The notes under the pieces are model-generated. The model worked only from the letters and a program-made list of their open reading frames with translations. It did no database searches and was not told the origin of the DNA. A DNA stretch of 64,000 bases from Streptococcus pseudopneumoniae (GTDB lineage Bacteria; Bacillota; Bacilli; Lactobacillales; Streptococcaceae): contig NZ_JWAJ01000077.1 of the NCBI RefSeq assembly GCF_001068775.1, positions 1-64,000 of the forward strand, written 5' to 3'. Position numbers and translations under genes: made by a program. This document shows positions 1 through 8,647 of this stretch, one piece after another. Every line of letters starts with the position of its first letter. Position 1 is the stretch's first letter.

Positions 1-14
1 CTGGCTGGTAATTT

Positions 15-66
15 GGGCTTATAGCCCTGGGGCAAACCACCCGTTAGACGGGTGGTTATGATTCAA
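15..66 (+). mobile_element. Possible right end of an IS200/IS605-type element (TnpB guide-RNA-like 3' end)
   Basis: Two stacked hairpins are visible. One is a 5-bp GGGCT/AGCCC stem at 15-27. The other is a perfect 10-bp stem, AACCACCCGT/ACGGGTGGTT, at 35-57 with a 3-nt TAG loop. The sequence ATGATTCAA follows at 58-66. IS200/IS605 elements carry a subterminal right-end hairpin a few bases before a TCAA-like cleavage site, and TnpB guide RNAs end at that point. No transposase or tnpB is visible because the window starts here. The alternative is an ordinary terminator; a plus-strand U-tract is lacking. Confidence 0.35.
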
Positions 67-615
67 TTATTGAATAGCTTGAATCAAGTCTTTAGCTTGT
101 TGTTTTAGTGAAGTAGCAACACTGTCTTCAAGGACTAGTTTACCATCTACCCAAGCAGAATCATTGATACGAGCTGCAATGAATTCACCTACAACTTGTG
201 TACGGATGAATGGTAAGAGGTCTTTATAGATTGCAAAGAGTTGTTCATGACCTGCATTTGCTACTGAAGACACAGTAACGATTTTATCTTGAAGAGCAGA
301 TGGACCACGAGTTTCAGATAAGTCAAGAGCGCGTGAAAGCCAGTCAAGCAAGTTTTTAACTGTTCCAGGAATTGAGAAGTTGTAGACTGGTGAGAAAATC
401 CAGATAGCATCAGCAGCCAGAACAGCTTCACGAGCTGCTGCTACAGCTGGAAGAGTTGGAACTTCAAGTTCTTGGTTAAAAAGTGGGATTGCTGAGTAGT
501 CAAGGTAGCTAACCTCAGCTTTACCTGCAAGAGCTTTTTCGGCTTCTAGCGCCATTTGGTGGTTGAAGGAACCTTCACGAAGTGAACCAACGATAAATAA
601 TACTTTTTTAGACAT
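67..615 (-). CDS. NAD(P)H-dependent FMN reductase (flavodoxin-like)
   Basis: This 182-residue protein belongs to the NADPH-dependent FMN reductase / azoreductase family, cytosolic flavoenzymes that reduce FMN, quinones or azo compounds. The FMN phosphate loop is GSLREGSFN (residues 10-18). The second flavin-contact segment is SPVYNFSIPGTVKNLLDW (75-92). Length is normal for the family. The start is supported by a GGAG-type ribosome site just upstream on the minus strand (GGAGACTCCCTATG). It appears monocistronic, with a promoter and overlapping dyad at 656-694, so it is probably controlled by a repressor. The physiological substrate cannot be read from sequence. Confidence 0.85.
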   Translation of the reverse strand: MSKKVLFIVGSLREGSFNHQMALEAEKALAGKAEVSYLDYSAIPLFNQELEVPTLPAVAAAREAVLAADAIWIFSPVYNFSIPGTVKNLLDWLSRALDLSETRGPSALQDKIVTVSSVANAGHEQLFAIYKDLLPFIRTQVVGEFIAARINDSAWVDGKLVLEDSVATSLKQQAKDLIQAIQ

Positions 616-655
616 AGGGAGTCTCCTTTATATTTTAATCAGAGCTTTCTCTGTT

Positions 656-675
656 GTTATAAACAATGTTACAAC
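656..675. promoter_or_regulatory. Dyad operator overlapping the FMN reductase -10
   Basis: GTTATAA-N6-TTACAAC is an inverted repeat with one mismatch between 7-base arms. It overlaps the predicted -10 of the minus-strand FMN reductase promoter. Its position suggests repression by a MarR/TetR-type dimer. No candidate regulator gene lies in the visible neighbourhood. Confidence 0.5.
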
Positions 676-694
676 AAAACGAAATCATTTGCAA
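666..694 (-). promoter_or_regulatory. Promoter of the FMN reductase gene
   Basis: Read on the minus strand, TTGCAA (694-689), a 17-bp spacer and TAACAT (671-666) form a sigma-A type promoter. It is followed by a short leader and a GGAG ribosome site. Confidence 0.5.
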
Positions 695-841
695 GAAATT
701 TGCCCAGAAAATAAAAATCGATGATAGTCAAGATTATTTTTAGGAGTAGAGATTAGGAAAAGTCTGTGAAATCAATGATTCAAGCGTCATATATTCCTGT
801 CATAAGAGAAGTTCCGAGACAAATCCTCCTCTTTTATTCAC

Positions 842-870
842 TTGTAATTCACTTGGATAGATGGTAAAAT
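842..870 (+). promoter_or_regulatory. Promoter of the TseB-like / aminotransferase genes
   Basis: TTGTAA (842-847) and TAAAAT (865-870) are separated by 17 bp, with a TGG extended -10. The predicted transcript start falls on about base 877, the GTG codon that opens the next gene, so the mRNA may be leaderless. Confidence 0.6.
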
Positions 871-876
871 AGACGA

Positions 877-1365
877 GTGAAAATGAGACAGAAAAAAGAA
901 AAAAATTTCTTATTATTTCAGTACAGTATTGGCTTAACCATGCTGGCTCTAGTTGTGACCTCTTCCTTTCTTTATTTGGTGTGGCTTGGTATGAAGCCTT
1001 ATCGAACTGCAAAGACAGAAGGGGAGAGACTGGCCAAGCAGTATGCTGAGCTGGAAACGGATAGTCAGATTGACTTTTTTAATGGTTTAGAGAGCTACTA
1101 TAGTGTTCTCGGCCAAGATAAAAATCAAAAGCCAATAGCTGTTTTAATTGAGAAAAATAGTCAAAAAATCTATGTGTATCAACTAGAAAGTGGTACTTCA
1201 CAAGAAAAAGCAGAAGCAGTTGTTAGAGAAAAAGGAGCAACTGAAATCGACAAGATTACCTTTGGACGTTACGCTGATAAGCCCGTCTGGGAAATCAAGT
1301 CTGGTGGAGACTACTATCTGGTTGATTTTGAAACAGGAGTCATACTCGAAAAGGAGAAGCTATGA
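877..1365 (+). CDS. TseB/YpmB-like membrane-anchored protein (DUF5590)
   Basis: This 162-residue protein has one N-terminal membrane segment (about residues 12-35) and an extracytoplasmic domain. It resembles YpmB/TseB, a Bacillus protein linked to cell-wall elongation. The extracytoplasmic part is consistent with two PepSY-like DUF5590 repeats (VYQLESGTSQEKAEAVV; YYLVDFETGVIL). The start is either GTG at 877, sitting on the predicted transcription start, or ATG at 883; no ribosome site precedes either. It overlaps the aminotransferase gene by 4 bases (ATGA) and is probably co-transcribed with it. The pairing ypmB-aspB-asnS is conserved in Firmicutes. Confidence 0.75.
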   Translation: MKMRQKKEKNFLLFQYSIGLTMLALVVTSSFLYLVWLGMKPYRTAKTEGERLAKQYAELETDSQIDFFNGLESYYSVLGQDKNQKPIAVLIEKNSQKIYVYQLESGTSQEKAEAVVREKGATEIDKITFGRYADKPVWEIKSGGDYYLVDFETGVILEKEKL

Positions 1366-2540
1366 AATTATCCAAACGTGTCTTAGAAATGGAAGAAAGC
1401 GTCACTCTGGCTAGCGATGCAAAAGCCAAGAAGTTAAAAGCGGAAGGAAAAGATGTTCTTTTCTTAACTTTAGGTCAGCCAGATTTCCATACTCCTGAAA
1501 ACATTCAAGATGCTGCTGTTGAGGCTATTCGAGATGGACGTGCTTCTTTCTATACGGTAGCTTCAGGTTTGCCTGAATTAAAAGCAGCGGTCAATACCTA
1601 TTTTGAACGTTATTATGGTTATTCTGTGGCGACAAATGAAGTCACCTTTGCTACAGGTGCCAAGTTTTCCCTTTATACTTTCTTTATGGCTGTTATCAAC
1701 CCTGGAGATGAGGTAATCATTCCTACTCCTTACTGGGTCAGCTATGGGGACCAGGTTAAGATGGCCGAAGGCCTTCCAGTATTTGTCCAAGCCAAGGAAG
1801 ACAATCACTTTAAAGTAACTGTGGAGCAATTAGAAGCTGCTCGCACAGATAAGACTAGAGTCTTGGTTCTTAACTCACCATCTAATCCTACCGGTATGAT
1901 ATACTCTCGTGAGGAATTATTAGCAATTGGAAACTGGGCAGTTGAACATGACATTCTGATTCTAGCAGATGATATTTATGGACGTTTGGTCTATAACGGG
2001 AATGAGTTCGTTCCAATCTCTAGTCTGTCAGAAGCTATTCGCAAACAAACTATTGTCATCAATGGAGTGTCTAAGGCCTACGCTATGACAGGATGGCGTG
2101 TTGGTTATGCAGTAGGTGATCCAGAAATTATTGCTGCTATGAGCAAATTGACTGGTCAAACAACTTCAAACCTAACCGCTGTATCTCAATACGCAACCAT
2201 CGAAGCGCTAACTGGTCCACAAGACTCTGTAGAAACTATGCGTCAGGCTTTTGAGGAACGTCTCAATACCATTTATCCTCTCTTGAGCCAAGTTCCTGGC
2301 TTTGAAGTAGTCAAACCGCAAGGAGCTTTCTATCTCTTCCCAAATGTTAAAAAAGCTATGGAGATGAAAGGCTATACAGATGTAACAGCATTTACAACGG
2401 CTATTCTTGAGGAAGTTGGTCTGGCCTTGATTACGGGAGCAGGCTTTGGTGCGCCAGAGAATGTCCGTCTCAGCTATGCGACAGACTTGGAAACTCTTAA
2501 AGAAGCTATTCGTCGTTTGCACCTATTTATGAAAAAATAA
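1362..2540 (+). CDS. Pyridoxal-phosphate aminotransferase, aspartate/aromatic type (class I)
   Basis: This 392-residue fold-type I aminotransferase is close to Firmicute AspB. It transfers the amino group of aspartate or a related amino acid to 2-oxoglutarate in the cytosol. The PLP lysine is K238 in SKAYAMTGWR. NSPSNPTG lies at about 171-178, LADDIYG at 201-207, and a carboxylate-binding Arg in RLSYATD near the C-terminus. The start overlaps the previous gene by 4 bases. The following asnS has its own promoter behind a terminator. Aspartate versus aromatic preference cannot be settled from sequence. Confidence 0.88.
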   Translation: MKLSKRVLEMEESVTLASDAKAKKLKAEGKDVLFLTLGQPDFHTPENIQDAAVEAIRDGRASFYTVASGLPELKAAVNTYFERYYGYSVATNEVTFATGAKFSLYTFFMAVINPGDEVIIPTPYWVSYGDQVKMAEGLPVFVQAKEDNHFKVTVEQLEAARTDKTRVLVLNSPSNPTGMIYSREELLAIGNWAVEHDILILADDIYGRLVYNGNEFVPISSLSEAIRKQTIVINGVSKAYAMTGWRVGYAVGDPEIIAAMSKLTGQTTSNLTAVSQYATIEALTGPQDSVETMRQAFEERLNTIYPLLSQVPGFEVVKPQGAFYLFPNVKKAMEMKGYTDVTAFTTAILEEVGLALITGAGFGAPENVRLSYATDLETLKEAIRRLHLFMKK

Positions 2541-2547
2541 AAATAAG

Positions 2548-2576
2548 ATCTTCGTCGTCTTGACGGAGATTTTTTT
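2548..2576 (+). terminator. Rho-independent terminator after the aminotransferase gene
   Basis: A 9-bp stem, ATCTTCGTC/GACGGAGAT (one wobble), has a 5-nt loop and is followed by six T. Confidence 0.85.
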
Positions 2577-2629
2577 GGATAAAACCTGAGATTTTTCTCT
2601 GATAGAATCTAGCTATCAGGCATTATTTG

Positions 2630-2638
2630 TGGTACAAT
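2630..2638 (+). promoter_or_regulatory. Extended -10 promoter of asnS
   Basis: TGG-TACAAT has no good -35 at 17 bp. It lies about 50 bases ahead of the asnS start codon. No T-box leader is visible in the short upstream region. Confidence 0.5.
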
Positions 2639-2689
2639 AGTGGGTAATAATGTCTTTAGACAAGTTAAACAAAAAAAGGAAGATAAAAC

Positions 2690-4033
2690 ATGACAAAACG
2701 TGTAACAATTATCGAAGTAAAAGACTACGTTGGTCAAGAAGTCACTATTGGTGCTTGGGTTGCTAACAAGTCAGGAAAAGGAAAAATTGCCTTCTTACAA
2801 TTGCGTGACGGAACAGCCTTTTTCCAAGGCGTGGCTTTCAAACCAAACTTTATCGAAAAATTTGGAGAAGAAGTAGGTCTTGAAAAATTTGACACCATCA
2901 AACGCCTAAGCCAAGAAACATCAGTCTTTGTAACAGGTGTTGTTAAAGAAGACGAGCGCTCAAAATTTGGTTATGAGTTGGATATTACAGACATCGAAGT
3001 CATCGGTGAATCTCAAGACTACCCAATTACTCCAAAAGAACACGGAACAGACTTCTTGATGGATAACCGTCACTTGTGGCTTCGTTCTCGTAAGCAAGTT
3101 GCTGTCATGCAAATCCGTAATGCTATCATCTATGCAACTTATGAGTTCTTCGACAAGAATGGCTTTATGAAGTTTGATAGCCCAATTCTTTCAGGAAATG
3201 CAGCAGAAGATTCTACAGAACTTTTCGAAACAGACTACTTCGGAACACCAGCCTACTTGAGCCAATCTGGTCAGCTTTATCTTGAAGCTGGTGCTATGGC
3301 TCTTGGTCGTGTCTTTGACTTTGGTCCAGTATTCCGTGCAGAGAAATCTAAGACTCGTCGTCACTTGACTGAATTCTGGATGATGGATGCGGAGTACTCA
3401 TACTTGACACACGATGAGTCACTTGACTTGCAAGAAGCTTATGTAAAAGCGTTGCTCCAAGGTGTTCTAGATCGTGCTCCTCAAGCCTTGGAAACCTTGG
3501 AACGTGATACAGAGCTCTTGAAACGTTATATTGCTGAGCCGTTCAAACGTATTACTTACGATGAAGCGATTGATCTCTTGCAAGAGCATGAAAATGATGA
3601 AGATGCTGACTACGAACATCTTGAGCATGGAGATGACTTTGGTTCACCACACGAAACTTGGATTTCAAACCACTTTGGTGTGCCAACATTTGTCATGAAC
3701 TACCCAGCAGCCATCAAGGCCTTCTATATGAAACCAGTTCCTGGTAACCCGGATCGTGTGCTTTGTGCAGACTTGCTTGCACCAGAAGGTTACGGAGAAA
3801 TCATCGGTGGTTCCATGCGTGAGGAAGACTACGATGCCCTTGTCGCTAAGATGGAATCACTTGGAATGGATCTTACAGAGTACGAATTCTACCTTGACCT
3901 TCGTAAATATGGTACAGTACCACACGGTGGATTTGGTATTGGTATCGAGCGTATGGTAACCTTCGCAGCTGGAACTAAACACATCCGTGAAGCTATTCCA
4001 TTCCCACGTATGTTGCACCGTATCAAACCATAA
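2690..4033 (+). CDS. asnS: Asparaginyl-tRNA synthetase
   Basis: This 447-residue class IIb synthetase charges tRNA-Asn with asparagine using ATP. The N-terminal OB-fold anticodon-binding domain occupies about residues 1-120 ([28 protein letters not shown], split here only for description). Motif 2 is [19 protein letters not shown] around 217-235. Motif 3 is [10 protein letters not shown] near 415. Length matches the family. The start follows GGAAGA. It lies between two terminators and is monocistronic. Confidence 0.96.
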   Translation: MTKRVTIIEVKDYVGQEVTIGAWVANKSGKGKIAFLQLRDGTAFFQGVAFKPNFIEKFGEEVGLEKFDTIKRLSQETSVFVTGVVKEDERSKFGYELDITDIEVIGESQDYPITPKEHGTDFLMDNRHLWLRSRKQVAVMQIRNAIIYATYEFFDKNGFMKFDSPILSGNAAEDSTELFETDYFGTPAYLSQSGQLYLEAGAMALGRVFDFGPVFRAEKSKTRRHLTEFWMMDAEYSYLTHDESLDLQEAYVKALLQGVLDRAPQALETLERDTELLKRYIAEPFKRITYDEAIDLLQEHENDEDADYEHLEHGDDFGSPHETWISNHFGVPTFVMNYPAAIKAFYMKPVPGNPDRVLCADLLAPEGYGEIIGGSMREEDYDALVAKMESLGMDLTEYEFYLDLRKYGTVPHGGFGIGIERMVTFAAGTKHIREAIPFPRMLHRIKP

Positions 4034-4040
4034 TAGCCAT

Positions 4041-4062
4041 AAAAACGCCGTCTGGCGTTTTT
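4041..4062 (+). terminator. Terminator after asnS
   Basis: A perfect AAAAACGCC-GTCT-GGCGTTTTT hairpin ends in its own T-run. Confidence 0.9.
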
Positions 4063-4212
4063 ATACTCTTCGAAAATCTCTTCAAACTACGTCAGCTTCA
4101 CCTTGCCGTATATATGTTACTGACTTCGTCAGTTCTATCCACAACCTCAAAACAGTGTTTTGAGCAGCCTGCGGCTAGCTTCCTAGTTTGCTCTTTGATT
4201 TTCATTGAGTAT
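4063..4212 (+). repeat. BOX element, A-B-C type, forward orientation
   Basis: This 150-bp repeat begins ATACTCTTCGAAAATCTC and ends TTTTCATTGAGTAT. It contains the boxB dyads ACTGACTTCGTCAGT and CAAAACAGTGTTTTG. It matches the pneumococcal BOX family as I remember it and is the same length as the copy at 56373-56522. Its termini are near-complementary, so it can fold into a long stem. It lies immediately after the asnS terminator. Confidence 0.92.
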
Positions 4213-4302
4213 TACTTTAAATGAAAGAGGTGGAGAAAATGTAGGCAACTCTAAGTAAGTCTTTTAGAAAAACTCATATTACATATTGAAAGAGAGAAAA
4301 CA

Positions 4303-5502
4303 ATGTTTAAAAGAACTTACAAACGCAATATTCCACTCCTAGCAGGTCTGGAATTCACTTCTTATTTTGGGATTACCAGTTTTTGGATTTTATTTTTCAT
4401 CCAAAATGGTCTATCCTTGCTTCAAATCGGTCTATTAGAGAGTATCTTTCATGGGACAAGTCTCTTGTGTGAAATCCCATCTGGTATGTTGGCCGATCGA
4501 TTTAGTTACAAGACCAATCTCTATTTGGCACGCTTGGCCAGTATTGTGTCCTCTATCTTGATTTTGTTTGGTCAGGGGAATTTTTGGATTTATGCGATTG
4601 CCATGATGGTTAATGCTTGGTCCTACAATTTTGACTCAGGAACCAGTACCGCTTTCTTATATGATTCGGCGGTTGAAGCGGGTCAAAAGGACCGTTATCT
4701 TCAGATTTCTAGCTTTTTGTCTGGTGTGGCAGAAGTCACCCGAACCCTAGGTACAGTTGTGGCAGGCTTCTTTATTCACGGAGCACTTGCCTGGACCTAT
4801 CTGATTGCCATAGGATTTTCATTTCTTTCTATCATTTTGATTTATTTTATGAAAGAACCAATGGCTAAGAGAGAGAAAAATGAAGTCTTAACCTTTAAAA
4901 TGATTGTCCAGCAAGTTCGTAAAGAATGGCAGGAAAAACCAGTACTCTTTTACTGGATGCTGACTTATCAGCTAGTAGGGACACTCATGTGTATGTTTTA
5001 CTTTTATTATCAGCAGAAAATAAGTGACTTAGCAGGATGGCAGGTTTCACTGGTTATGCTTATTGGTAGTGGGTTAAATCTTATAGCTGTTTATGTAGCT
5101 AGTCAAATCGGTAAAAAATGGAATAGTAATCGAGTTTTTCCGACTCTTGTTGCACTAACGGGCTTGGCCTTGTTGTTGGTGTTTTCAGGGACCCCCTTTG
5201 CTTTTCTTCTTGTATATCTTTTAACTGATACACTTTATGCAGTTTATCAGCCGATCTATTTTAATGACTTACAAGGTTATTTACCTTCCAGTGTAAGAGC
5301 AACTATGCTTAGTATCAATTCCATGCTCTTTAGTCTTTCCATGATTGTCATATTTCCACTGACAGGCTGGTTGATTGATCGTTGGGGTCTTGTAGCTATC
5401 TTTTTAGTTCTAGGCCTTATCTTGCTTTTAACCTACCCTATCCTAATAATCGGTCTAAAAAGGATGGGCAAGGTATTGGACAAGGACTTAAAAACTGAGT
5501 AA
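4303..5502 (+). CDS. Major facilitator superfamily transporter (drug-efflux-like)
   Basis: This 399-residue membrane protein has about 12 hydrophobic helices. Loop 2-3 carries the MFS signature as GMLADRFSYKTN. A central cytosolic linker lies around residue 185-205 (KEPMAKREKNE). Family members export drugs or small solutes using the proton gradient. The substrate is not deducible. The gene stands alone behind a BOX element, and the ribosome site (AAAGAGAG) is modest. Confidence 0.82.
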   Translation: MFKRTYKRNIPLLAGLEFTSYFGITSFWILFFIQNGLSLLQIGLLESIFHGTSLLCEIPSGMLADRFSYKTNLYLARLASIVSSILILFGQGNFWIYAIAMMVNAWSYNFDSGTSTAFLYDSAVEAGQKDRYLQISSFLSGVAEVTRTLGTVVAGFFIHGALAWTYLIAIGFSFLSIILIYFMKEPMAKREKNEVLTFKMIVQQVRKEWQEKPVLFYWMLTYQLVGTLMCMFYFYYQQKISDLAGWQVSLVMLIGSGLNLIAVYVASQIGKKWNSNRVFPTLVALTGLALLLVFSGTPFAFLLVYLLTDTLYAVYQPIYFNDLQGYLPSSVRATMLSINSMLFSLSMIVIFPLTGWLIDRWGLVAIFLVLGLILLLTYPILIIGLKRMGKVLDKDLKTE

Positions 5503-5530
5503 AGCACGAAAACCTATTTGCCCAAAGAGC

Positions 5531-5555
5531 CTTCTTGTGATAAAATAACAAGAAG
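5531..5555. promoter_or_regulatory. Perfect dyad enclosing the queH -10 region
   Basis: CTTCTTGT (5531-5538) and ACAAGAAG (5548-5555) are perfect inverted arms around GATAAAATA. That spacer contains the likely extended -10 (TGTGATAAAAT). It could be an operator or a leader hairpin. The start codon is 15 bases further on, after AAGGAG. Confidence 0.5.
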
Positions 5556-5569
5556 AAAAGGAGAAGAGT

Positions 5570-6337
5570 ATGATCGATGTAGAAGAAATTCTAAGTAAGA
5601 TGAATCCCAATCAAAAGATCAACTATGACCGAGTCATGCAAAAGATGGTTCAAGTTTGGGAAAAAAATGAAGAAAGACCAACCATTCTCATGCACGTCTG
5701 TTGTGCTCCTTGTAGCACCTACACTCTAGAGTACTTGACCAAGTATGCGGATGTGACTATTTATTTTGCTAATTCCAATATCCATCCTAAAGCTGAGTAT
5801 CACAAGCGTGCCTATGTGACAAAAAAGTTTGTTAGTGATTTCAATGAACGAACTGGCAACAATGTCCAATACCTAGAAGCACCATACGAACCCAATGAGT
5901 ACCGTAAACTGGTTCGAGGTTTGGAAGAAGAACCGGAAGGTGGCGATCGTTGCAAGGTTTGTTTTGACTATCGTTTGGACAAGACAGCGCAGGTGGCTAT
6001 GGACTTAGGATTTGACTACTTTGGTTCGGCCCTGACGATCAGTCCTCACAAAAATTCACAAACCATCAATAGTATCGGGATCGACGTGCAGAAAATTTAC
6101 ACCACTCATTATCTTCCGAGTGATTTTAAGAAAAATCAAGGTTACAAACGTTCTGTAGAGATGTGTGAAGAGTATGACATCTATCGCCAATGCTACTGTG
6201 GCTGTGTCTATGCAGCTCAAGCCCAGAATATCGACTTGGTGCAGGTCAAGAAGGATGCAACAGCCTTTATGGTAGATAAGGATATCGAGAAAGATTATTC
6301 CCATATCAAGTTCACCGTTACAAAATTAGATATTTAA
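5570..6337 (+). CDS. queH: Epoxyqueuosine reductase QueH
   Basis: This 255-residue protein of the QueH (DUF208) family performs the last step of queuosine synthesis in tRNA, reducing epoxyqueuosine to queuosine. It is a non-homologous replacement for QueG. The signature HVCCAPCSTYTLEYL begins at residue 42 (Cys44, Cys45, Cys48). Two further cysteine clusters, DRCKVCFDYRL (about 125-136) and MCEEYD...CYCGC (about 197-212), are expected metal/Fe-S ligands. The start has an AAGGAG ribosome site. No other queuosine genes are nearby, which suggests salvage of a precursor. Confidence 0.9.
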   Translation: MIDVEEILSKMNPNQKINYDRVMQKMVQVWEKNEERPTILMHVCCAPCSTYTLEYLTKYADVTIYFANSNIHPKAEYHKRAYVTKKFVSDFNERTGNNVQYLEAPYEPNEYRKLVRGLEEEPEGGDRCKVCFDYRLDKTAQVAMDLGFDYFGSALTISPHKNSQTINSIGIDVQKIYTTHYLPSDFKKNQGYKRSVEMCEEYDIYRQCYCGCVYAAQAQNIDLVQVKKDATAFMVDKDIEKDYSHIKFTVTKLDI

Positions 6338-6340
6338 ACG

Positions 6341-6366
6341 AAAACCTGCCACATTAGGCAGGTTTT
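6341..6366 (+). terminator. Terminator after queH
   Basis: AAAACCTGCC/GGCAGGTTTT is a 10-bp stem with a 6-nt loop, followed by Ts. Confidence 0.9.
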
Positions 6367-6378
6367 TTGATTATAAAA

Positions 6379-6402
6379 AAACTAGGGCAGACACCCTAGT
6401 TT
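6379..6402 (-). terminator. Terminator of the minus-strand ntdP unit
   Basis: AAACTAGGG/CCCTAGTTT is a perfect stem. On the minus strand it is followed by a T-run, placing it just after the convergent ntdP gene. Confidence 0.85.
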
Positions 6403-6409
6403 GACAACT

Positions 6410-6943
6410 TTACCGATTCTTTAGTTCTACGTAGCGTTTGTACCAAATGTTGACATAGGCTTCTGAGAAGGGGCCACGTTCATTGTTGATCCAATCAACA
6501 AGAATCTTAACATGCTCTTTCAAAATATAGTCTAAATCATCAGGATAATTCATCTTGCGCTTGTGACGTTCATACTCTTCGACGTCCAAGAGGCGTTTTT
6601 CGCCATCTGTAAAAACTTTAACATCTAAATCATAGTCGATGTATTTTAAAGCTTCTTCGTCTAGATAGTATGGGCTAGCCATGTTGCAGTAGTAGGAAAT
6701 CCCATTATCACGGATCATGGCAATGATATTAAACCAATATTTTTTGTGAAAGTAAACAATAGCCGGTTCTCGAGTTACCCAACGACGACCGTCACTTTCG
6801 GTAACAAGTGTGTGGTCGTTGACGCCGATAATAGCGTTCTCTGTTGTTTTTAGTACCATGGTGTCTCGCCAAGTGCGGTGAAGACTCCCATCATGCTTAT
6901 AACTTTGAATTGTAATAAAGTCGCCTTCTTTTGGAAGTTTCAT
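6410..6943 (-). CDS. DUF402 nucleoside tri-/diphosphatase (Ntdp-like)
   Basis: This 177-residue DUF402 protein is of the Ntdp / YgaC type. Characterised relatives hydrolyse the terminal phosphate of nucleoside tri- and diphosphates with a divalent metal. Visible conserved stretches are [10 protein letters not shown] (about 22-31), [17 protein letters not shown] (about 58-74) and [28 protein letters not shown], split by function (metal and substrate pocket, about 84-111). Length is normal. It lies downstream of recX on the same strand with an 88-bp gap. Confidence 0.82.
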   Translation of the reverse strand: MKLPKEGDFITIQSYKHDGSLHRTWRDTMVLKTTENAIIGVNDHTLVTESDGRRWVTREPAIVYFHKKYWFNIIAMIRDNGISYYCNMASPYYLDEEALKYIDYDLDVKVFTDGEKRLLDVEEYERHKRKMNYPDDLDYILKEHVKILVDWINNERGPFSEAYVNIWYKRYVELKNR

Positions 6944-7031
6944 AACTAACCAACTTTCTACAATTTATAAGTTTATCGTTTACTATTGTATCACATTTTT
7001 GTTTAAAGTTCTTAGTTTTTTTATGAAAAAA

Positions 7032-7808
7032 TTAAAGATATTCTCTTAGAGCGCTGGCTATATCCGAAAAATCATAACCTTTTCTAGCTAAAACTTGGGT
7101 CAAACGTTGCTTGAGTTCGTATCCTTCATACTTTCGTGAGTATTTGGGGTATTGCTTATCCAACTCTTTAAAAATTAGCTCTTGGACAGTTTCTTCATCG
7201 ACCTGGTTATCTAGTTGATCAAAGGCAGCCTTGGCTTCTGAGTAGGAAAACCCTTTGTTGGTCAGATTTTGGATAATCTTGTCCTGCAAGGCGCGGGCTG
7301 GCAATTTTCCCTGATATTTTTTCAGTAGTTTTTCAGCTGTACGTTCTGCGACTTCCGTCAGATCAAATTCTTGTAAAACTTCTTGGATAACGGACTTAGC
7401 AACCCCTTTTTGAGAAATCTTCTGCATCAGCACATAGCTTCCCTTATCTCCTGAAAGCTGATTGGAATTGATGATAGCTTGTGCATATTGGCGGTCATTG
7501 ATCCAGTTGTCGTCCTTTAGAGACTGAATGACTTGGGGAATGATTTTCTCATCAATTTCATGTTTGGCAAGATAATCTCTAACTTCTTTTTCAGTACGGG
7601 CCTTGAAGGATAAGTGGTAGAGAGCTAGATTTTTACTGTAGGAAAATTGTGCAAAGGATTTAATCTCAGTTAGTTCTTCAGCTGAGATCTCTTTCCCTTT
7701 AGTCAACATAAAGCGAACAATGGTATCCTCTGTAATGTAGCAGGTTTGGTCGTTATCAAGTTCGAGCAGATAGAGTCGTTTTTTCTTTTCAAGTTTTGTG
7801 ATTTTCAT
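7032..7808 (-). CDS. recX: Regulatory protein RecX
   Basis: This 258-residue RecX caps and modulates RecA filaments. It is the long Firmicute form, all alpha-helical with three-helix repeats ([52 protein letters not shown]). Its start overlaps the end of the upstream aminoglycoside-phosphotransferase-like gene by 20 bases, so the two are co-transcribed from the promoter near 8600. recA is not in this window. Confidence 0.9.
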   Translation of the reverse strand: MKITKLEKKKRLYLLELDNDQTCYITEDTIVRFMLTKGKEISAEELTEIKSFAQFSYSKNLALYHLSFKARTEKEVRDYLAKHEIDEKIIPQVIQSLKDDNWINDRQYAQAIINSNQLSGDKGSYVLMQKISQKGVAKSVIQEVLQEFDLTEVAERTAEKLLKKYQGKLPARALQDKIIQNLTNKGFSYSEAKAAFDQLDNQVDEETVQELIFKELDKQYPKYSRKYEGYELKQRLTQVLARKGYDFSDIASALREYL

Positions 7809-8592
7809 GGTTTACCTCTTGTCCAAATGCTTCAAAGGCAGCAACGAGTCGAAGTTTGTTGCTATCAACCAGCTCTCTCCCGTAACAGTCGAGAAATAGT
7901 TCAGCATATTTGGGGTCTTTTAAGTTGTAATTGAGGGACCAAATTGCCCAAAAGAGATCGATATGCCGATCACTGAAATCAGCCAAACCAAGATCAATGA
8001 AGCAAGAGAAATGGTCAGCATCTTTTAGAATAAAGTTCGGTAGACAGGCGTCCCCGTGAATAAAGGCATCTGTCTTTAAAAGGTGCCCTTGTTCTTGGAT
8101 GAGTTGGAAGGCCTCTTCGCGACTGTTAATCTGGAATTGGGGTAGGAGTGCCTTGGCATAGAACTCCCCTTTTTCATAGTTTTTAAAGGCTCTGTCTTTA
8201 TAGGTCTGTAAATGATTTTCTGATGGAAAATTGTGTGGGTTTAAGTTGTGAAGCTTTTTAAGAGCTTCTGCCATTGTTCGGCAGATTTTTTCTGGTTGGT
8301 CTAAAAAAGCGAGAGCATCATGACCAATAGCCTCTTTAGTCAGGAAGTAGTCTTTATCTGTAGATAGATAGTGGATGACTGGAGTTCCCAGTCCTTTGGT
8401 TTCAAACCACCTTGCAATGCTAGCTTCTCGCTCTAAACTTCCCTTTTGATCTATTTTCAAATAGTAACCTGAGTCAAGATAAAGGACCCTTGCGCCTGAA
8501 TGAGAAGAGCTGTCAGAAAGGCTTGTCCCTTTTATATAAGTTCGTAATTGCTCAGGGAAATCCAATGAGGAAAAAGATATCTTTGTATTCAT
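7789..8592 (-). CDS. APH-family phosphotransferase (aminoglycoside/choline-kinase-like)
   Basis: The 267-residue form starts at MNTKIS. An in-frame extension to 8760 runs into the divergent rlmCD gene and is rejected. Protein-kinase-like catalytic motifs are present: the Brenner box HGDACLPN (about 178-185) and the metal site DLGLADF (about 198-204). The family phosphorylates aminoglycosides and other hydroxylated small molecules. A chromosomal housekeeping position next to recX argues against assuming acquired resistance. An ideal -10 lies 6 nt upstream of the ATG and no ribosome site is seen, so the transcript is probably leaderless. Confidence 0.8.
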   Translation of the reverse strand: MNTKISFSSLDFPEQLRTYIKGTSLSDSSSHSGARVLYLDSGYYLKIDQKGSLEREASIARWFETKGLGTPVIHYLSTDKDYFLTKEAIGHDALAFLDQPEKICRTMAEALKKLHNLNPHNFPSENHLQTYKDRAFKNYEKGEFYAKALLPQFQINSREEAFQLIQEQGHLLKTDAFIHGDACLPNFILKDADHFSCFIDLGLADFSDRHIDLFWAIWSLNYNLKDPKYAELFLDCYGRELVDSNKLRLVAAFEAFGQEVNHENHKT

Positions 8593-8598
8593 GGTTTT

Positions 8599-8604
8599 AT
8601 TGTA
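8599..8604 (-). promoter_or_regulatory. Extended -10 of the APH-like / recX operon
   Basis: On the minus strand TGT-TACAAT ends 6 nt before the ATG at 8592. It is back to back with the rlmCD promoter in a 55-bp spacer. Confidence 0.6.
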
Positions 8605-8633
8605 ACATATTCTTAACCATTGAGAAACTACGT

Positions 8634-8641
8634 GGTATAAT
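8634..8641 (+). promoter_or_regulatory. Extended -10 of rlmCD
   Basis: TGG-TATAAT (TATAAT at 8636-8641) lies 6 nt before the rlmCD ATG. There is no ribosome site, which predicts a leaderless mRNA. The -35 at 17 bp (TTAACC) is weak. Confidence 0.65.
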
Positions 8642-8647
8642 AGACTT

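Noticed and set aside
800-1012. 70-codon ORF on the minus strand opposite the TseB-like gene
   Set aside because: It overlaps a well-supported gene and its promoter, has no ribosome site and no recognisable motif.
2571-2690. T-box leader for asnS
   Set aside because: The region between the upstream terminator and the start codon is too short and shows no T-box sequence or antiterminator.
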